Of a stretch of DNA of 64,000 nucleotides, positions 61,170 to 64,000 are shown one piece after another. The stretch spans positions 1,127,001-1,191,000 of the forward strand of contig NC_015555.1 in NCBI RefSeq assembly GCF_000189775.2. Direction: 5' to 3'. Under the pieces are notes generated by a model. That model was given only the letters and a program-made list of their open reading frames with translations, made no database searches and had not been told where the DNA came from. A program made the position numbers and the translations under genes. Within the stretch, counting starts at the first letter, position 1; the number at the start of each line of letters is the position of its first letter. Origin of the DNA: Thermoanaerobacterium xylanolyticum LX-11 (GTDB lineage Bacteria; Bacillota; Thermoanaerobacteria; Thermoanaerobacterales; Thermoanaerobacteraceae).

Positions 61170-61856
61170 ATGGAAGAAAGCATACTCATAATTGAAGATG
61201 AGAAAAGAATTGCAAGGTTTTTACAGATAGAGCTTGAACGTGAAGGTTATAGTGTAACATTAGAATATAGCGGCAATAGTGGCTTAAGAGAGGCTTTAGA
61301 TGGAAATTACGATTTGATAATCTTAGACTTGATGCTTCCAGGTTTGGATGGTTTTTCAGTATTGAGAGAACTACGAAAAAAATCATCGACGCCTGTAATA
61401 ATTTTAAGTGCAAAAGATGAGGTAAAAGACAAGGTATTTGGGCTTGATATAGGTGCTGATGATTATCTGACTAAGCCGTTTTCGATTGAAGAACTTATGG
61501 CGAGAATACGAAATGTCCTTAGAAAAAATGCAAAGTCAAATGCTAATAAATTGGTATATGATGGGATAACAATGGATTTGTCTACATACGAAGTAAAAAG
61601 AGACGGAATAAAGATAGAGCTGACGAAAAAAGAGTTTGAGCTTTTGAAATATTTGATTATAAACTCTGAAATAGTGCTTACAAGGGAAAACATACTGGAG
61701 AATGTATGGGGCTACAATTATATTGGTGAGACAAACATAGTAGATGTGTACATAAGGTATTTGCGAAGTAAAATTGATGAACCGTTTGATAATAAGTTGA
61801 TACAGACGATAAGAGGTGTAGGATACTCTTTAAGGAAAGAAAAAAATGAGAATTAA
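61170..61856 (+). CDS. OmpR-family response regulator
   Basis: 228-residue regulator: receiver domain with IEDEKR acidic pair, phospho-Asp in LIILDLMLPGLDG and Lys in DYLTKPFS; winged helix with LTKKEFELLKYLIIN and VDVYIRYLRSKI. TTGGTGAT four bases before ATG 61170; 18 bases after aroA. It overlaps its kinase by 11 bases. The target genes are unknown. Being the second complete OmpR-type pair in the window, it is similar in shape to PhoP but has no PHO-type array nearby. Confidence 0.92.
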   Translation: MEESILIIEDEKRIARFLQIELEREGYSVTLEYSGNSGLREALDGNYDLIILDLMLPGLDGFSVLRELRKKSSTPVIILSAKDEVKDKVFGLDIGADDYLTKPFSIEELMARIRNVLRKNAKSNANKLVYDGITMDLSTYEVKRDGIKIELTKKEFELLKYLIINSEIVLTRENILENVWGYNYIGETNIVDVYIRYLRSKIDEPFDNKLIQTIRGVGYSLRKEKNEN

Positions 61857-63216
61857 AAGCTTTAAGTTGTCAATAAAGTTGAGGATTGCTTTGCTTTATG
61901 CTATCATATTTTCATTTATTTTAATAGTGCTTAATGCATCTGTGTTATACGGTCTCAAATATTACCTTGTATATCAAGCGTTTGACGATATACAAAATCA
62001 ATCAGATGTCATAGTCGAAAAACTGAAAGAGGTTGATGGCATAATAACAAGTGTAGACAAAGATTTACTTTTCGGATCGTCAATAGGTGAAAATATGTAT
62101 TTAAAGATTGTGGATTCGCATGGGAAAATTGTGTACGTGTCTTCACCGCATTTGATTGATATACCATATGATAAAAATATAAATGTACCTACAAAAATAG
62201 AAAAAGATGAGACACATATAGCATATATAAACAGAAAGTATACTTTTGGGAATAAATTTTTTTATATTCAGGTTTATGAAGATTTAAAAAATCAGTATTT
62301 TTTCTTAAAGCTTTTGTTTGTTATGATGGCTGTTTCCGATGTCATTGGAGTTTTGGTGTCTTTTTTTGCAGGATATTTTATAACGGGTAGAGCATTAAGG
62401 CCTGTTGATTATATGGTGAGAGAAGTTCATGCAATCGACGAAAAAAAATTAAATAAAAGATTGAGCATTAGTGGAAATAATGATGAACTGTCTAAGCTCG
62501 CTGCTACATTTAATGACATGCTGGATAGGTTGGAAGACTATTTTAAAAGGCAGAATGCATTTATATCAAATGTTTCCCATGAGCTGAGGACACCTTTGTC
62601 TATCTTGAAAGGATATATAGAACTTATAGACAGATGGGGGAAAGACAACAAAGATGTACTGGAAGAGTCTATAGGCGCTTTAAAAAAAGAAGAGCAAGAA
62701 ATGGAGATATTGATTGAAAGGCTTTTAATGCTGGCAAGAGGAGATAACAAGACGCTTAATATAAATAAGAAATTATTTAATGTTTATGAATTGATTGCAG
62801 AAATAGTCAGGGATGCTAAAGTGATTTTTAATGGGAAAAACATTGAAATTTTTTGCGATAAAAATTTGGAAGTGTATGCAGATAGGAACCTTATAAAGGA
62901 GCTATTAAGAATAATTCTCGATAATGCATTAAAATATACAGATATTGACGGCAACATAAAATTTTATGCAGGGGAAGCAGATAATAATGTAGCCGTAACA
63001 ATTAAAGACGACGGCATTGGAATACCTGAAGAAGAGATTCCTTATATATTTGACAGATTTTACAGGGTTGACAAAGCAAGAAGCAAAGAAACTGGTGGAA
63101 TGGGTTTAGGACTATCTATTGCAAAACTTATTGTTGAGCTGCATGGTGGAAGTATTGAAGTAAAAAGCAAGTTAAATGAAGGATCCGAATTTAAAATAAC
63201 AATTCCCAAAATTTGA
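61846..63216 (+). CDS. Sensor histidine kinase
   Basis: 456-residue membrane kinase: helix 1 (about 14-36), an extracytoplasmic domain of about 110 residues, helix 2 (about 150-172), HAMP (ALRPVDYMVREVHAIDEKKL), HisKA with phospho-His in FISNVSHELRTPLSIL, and HATPase_c boxes ILDNALKYTD, KDDGIGI and GGMGLGLSIAK. This is the ArlS/CssS/BaeS-like layout, usually answering cell-envelope stress. Ligand unknown. It probably shares the aro transcript through the response regulator gene. Confidence 0.9.
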   Translation: MRIKSFKLSIKLRIALLYAIIFSFILIVLNASVLYGLKYYLVYQAFDDIQNQSDVIVEKLKEVDGIITSVDKDLLFGSSIGENMYLKIVDSHGKIVYVSSPHLIDIPYDKNINVPTKIEKDETHIAYINRKYTFGNKFFYIQVYEDLKNQYFFLKLLFVMMAVSDVIGVLVSFFAGYFITGRALRPVDYMVREVHAIDEKKLNKRLSISGNNDELSKLAATFNDMLDRLEDYFKRQNAFISNVSHELRTPLSILKGYIELIDRWGKDNKDVLEESIGALKKEEQEMEILIERLLMLARGDNKTLNINKKLFNVYELIAEIVRDAKVIFNGKNIEIFCDKNLEVYADRNLIKELLRIILDNALKYTDIDGNIKFYAGEADNNVAVTIKDDGIGIPEEEIPYIFDRFYRVDKARSKETGGMGLGLSIAKLIVELHGGSIEVKSKLNEGSEFKITIPKI

Positions 63217-63241
63217 TAGATGGGGGTGTTATTTATTTTTA

Positions 63242-63270
63242 GTGACATACTCCACAATATATGGTATAAT
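63242..63270 (+). promoter_or_regulatory. Sigma-A promoter of the zinc-ribbon gene
   Basis: GTGACA (63242-63247), 17 bases, perfect TATAAT (63265-63270) preceded by TGG. Confidence 0.6.
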
Positions 63271-63306
63271 ATATTTATAAAATCACTATATATTGGAGGG
63301 TATAAA

Positions 63307-63453
63307 ATGTTGCAAAAAGAAGCGACGAAGAATCAGCAGATGGAGGCAAAAAATTCTTCTAAGGAATATAAATGCCCTGATTGTGGGGCTCAGTTAGTTC
63401 CTGAAAGCGGATGTATTTACTGTCCATTTTGCGGTTACAGTGAATGCCACTAA
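63307..63453 (+). CDS. Small zinc-ribbon protein resembling the C-terminus of B12-dependent ribonucleotide reductase
   Basis: 48-residue protein: a polar Gln/Lys/Glu-rich start and a zinc ribbon with CPDC (Cys23, Cys26) and CPFC (Cys39, Cys42), plus Cys36 and a C-terminal Cys47-His48. The pattern CPDCGAQLV ... GCIYCPFCGYSEC closely resembles the C-terminal tail of class II reductases (NrdJ). It could be a stand-alone redox or regulatory module, or simply share the fold. TTGGAGGG before ATG 63307 and its own promoter support it. Confidence 0.7.
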   Translation: MLQKEATKNQQMEAKNSSKEYKCPDCGAQLVPESGCIYCPFCGYSECH

Positions 63454-63479
63454 TTACCTATATTCCCATCAGTTTAATA

Positions 63480-63508
63480 TGGACATATACAAGCATTCCC
63501 CTTATAAT
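63480..63508 (+). promoter_or_regulatory. Sigma-A promoter of the riboswitch-LysM transcript
   Basis: TGGACA (63480-63485), 17 bases, perfect TATAAT (63503-63508). Predicted start near 63515, just before the aptamer. Confidence 0.75.
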
Positions 63509-63515
63509 TAAAGTA

Positions 63516-63628
63516 AAATATGCCGAATCCCCGAAAAGGGGTACGGGGGATCTTTTTTTGGGGTGAATCCACTTAAGTGGTAGGGCGGCCCTTTGCCCGA
63601 ACCCGTCAACTAACCTCGGAGGCAAAAG
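63516..63628 (+). ncRNA. c-di-AMP riboswitch (ydaO/yuaA leader)
   Basis: Conserved blocks of the ydaO/yuaA element occur in order: TGCCGAATCC with a CCCC-GAAAA-GGGG hairpin, GGTACGGGGGA, GGGGTGAATCC with CCACTT/AAGTGG, GTAGGGCGGCCC, then TTGCCCGAACCCGTCAACTA and ACCTCGGAGGCA, whose GGCA can pair with the initial TGCC as P1. It binds cyclic di-AMP and usually turns off cell-wall hydrolase or potassium/osmolyte genes, here the LysM gene. No terminator fits in the ten bases before the start codon, so control may be translational. Confidence 0.92.
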
Positions 63629-63638
63629 GGGGATTTTT

Positions 63639-64000
63639 ATGTTAAAAAAATGTATTAAGGTAAAGCCTCTCATTGCATCATTAGCAGCGGCTCTTTTATT
63701 TTCTCAGACGGCATTTGCGGCAACATATACTGTGAAGCCTGGTGATAGCCTATATAAAATAGGCTTAAATTATGGTACAACATACAATCAAATAATGAAG
63801 CTTAACAATATCAGTAATACAGTAATATATCCGGGGCAAGTATTAGTTGTACCTGGCAGTGACAACACATATACAGTCCAAAAAGGCGATAGTTTATACT
63901 TAATTGCCATGAAGTATGGTACTACTGTAGATGCTTTAAAAAATGTAAATGGTTTAACAGGCGATATGATTTATCCAGGTCAAGTTTTTGTCATACCAAC
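63639..64000 (+). CDS. LysM-domain cell-wall protein (5' part, cut by window edge)
   Basis: First 120 residues of a secreted protein: signal peptide ending in TAFAA (cleavage near residue 28), LysM repeat 1 (TYTVKPGDSLYKIGLNYG ... PGQVLVVP) and LysM repeat 2 (TYTVQKGDSLYLIAMKYG ... PGQVFVIP). LysM binds peptidoglycan GlcNAc. The catalytic domain, probably NlpC/P60, cell-wall hydrolase or 3D/SH3, lies beyond the window. Expressed under the c-di-AMP riboswitch; SD AAAGGGGGA is five to six bases before the ATG. Confidence 0.93.
   Translation, partial: MLKKCIKVKPLIASLAAALLFSQTAFAATYTVKPGDSLYKIGLNYGTTYNQIMKLNNISNTVIYPGQVLVVPGSDNTYTVQKGDSLYLIAMKYGTTVDALKNVNGLTGDMIYPGQVFVIP

Noticed and set aside
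1-64000. Search for CRISPR arrays, insertion sequences, prophage or defence genes
   Set aside because: No direct repeats with spacers, transposase, integrase, restriction or toxin-antitoxin genes were recognised; the window is core chromosome with uniform composition.

Overview
The window is core chromosome of a low-GC, endospore-forming, anaerobic Firmicute. Its gene set and order (dcw cluster, then spoIIGA-sigE-sigG-ylmC-nrdR, with spoIIP, spoIVA, bofA and sspI nearby), the FprA flavodiiron protein and the protein sequences point to the Thermoanaerobacterales, most likely Thermoanaerobacterium or a close relative. The genus is an inference from recognised protein sequences, not a database result. 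I see no insertion sequence, prophage, CRISPR array or rRNA. About 60 of the genes are on the + strand; only ychF, an M48 protease, uppP and an ion-transporter-like permease are on the - strand.

Layout. 1-4.1 kb: 5' part of ychF, a divergent sporulation lipoprotein, and a pair of M16 peptidase-like genes behind a near-perfect sigma-A promoter. 4.2-21.2 kb: the division and cell-wall cluster mraZ-rsmH-ftsL-spoVD-murE-murF-mraY-murD-spoVE-murG-murA-divIB-DUF881-sbp-ftsA-ftsZ, preceded by a four-repeat MraZ box. 21.4-24.7 kb: spoIIGA-sigE-sigG-ylmC-nrdR, which run the mother-cell and forespore sigma cascade and ribonucleotide reductase control. 24.8-31.3 kb: phoP-phoR and pstSCAB-phoU, with two phased PHO-box arrays. 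31.3-40.1 kb: DUF1614, spoIIP, two tandem DUF3189 genes, a DUF512 radical-SAM-like protein, der, plsY, gpsA, spoIVA and tRNA-Pro(GGG). 40.2-50 kb: mixed metabolic and membrane genes (M48 protease, B12-type radical SAM protein, GDPD phosphodiesterase, macro domain protein, uppP, bofA, sspI, permease, fprA). 50.1-55.9 kb: a tightly packed zwf-cyclase-orf-pepF-sdaAB-sdaAA operon. 56-63.2 kb: aroB, then pheA-aroF-tyrA-aroA followed closely by a two-component system. 63.2-64 kb: a small zinc-ribbon gene and a c-di-AMP riboswitch in front of a LysM protein cut by the window end.

How it works together. The cluster from mraZ to ftsZ makes UDP-MurNAc-pentapeptide and lipid II and builds the divisome. 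SpoVD, SpoVE, SpoIIGA, SigE, SigG, SpoIIP, SpoIVA, BofA and SspI give a nearly complete view of engulfment, coat assembly and forespore programmes. PhoPR-Pst-PhoU forms a self-contained phosphate module whose operators can be read directly.

Most notable non-coding or decoding signals: (i) the murA leader, where an anti-SD stretch can pair with the SD and a two-codon ORF overlaps the murA start; (ii) genes whose only sensible starts are AUA (spoVD) and AUU (GDPD), with a possible CUG start in a DUF3189 gene; (iii) long inverted repeats at the murE, pheA and murA-divIB boundaries. I found no clear new multi-gene system. The best protein-level unknowns are the tandem DUF3189 pair beside spoIIP and three small orphan proteins.
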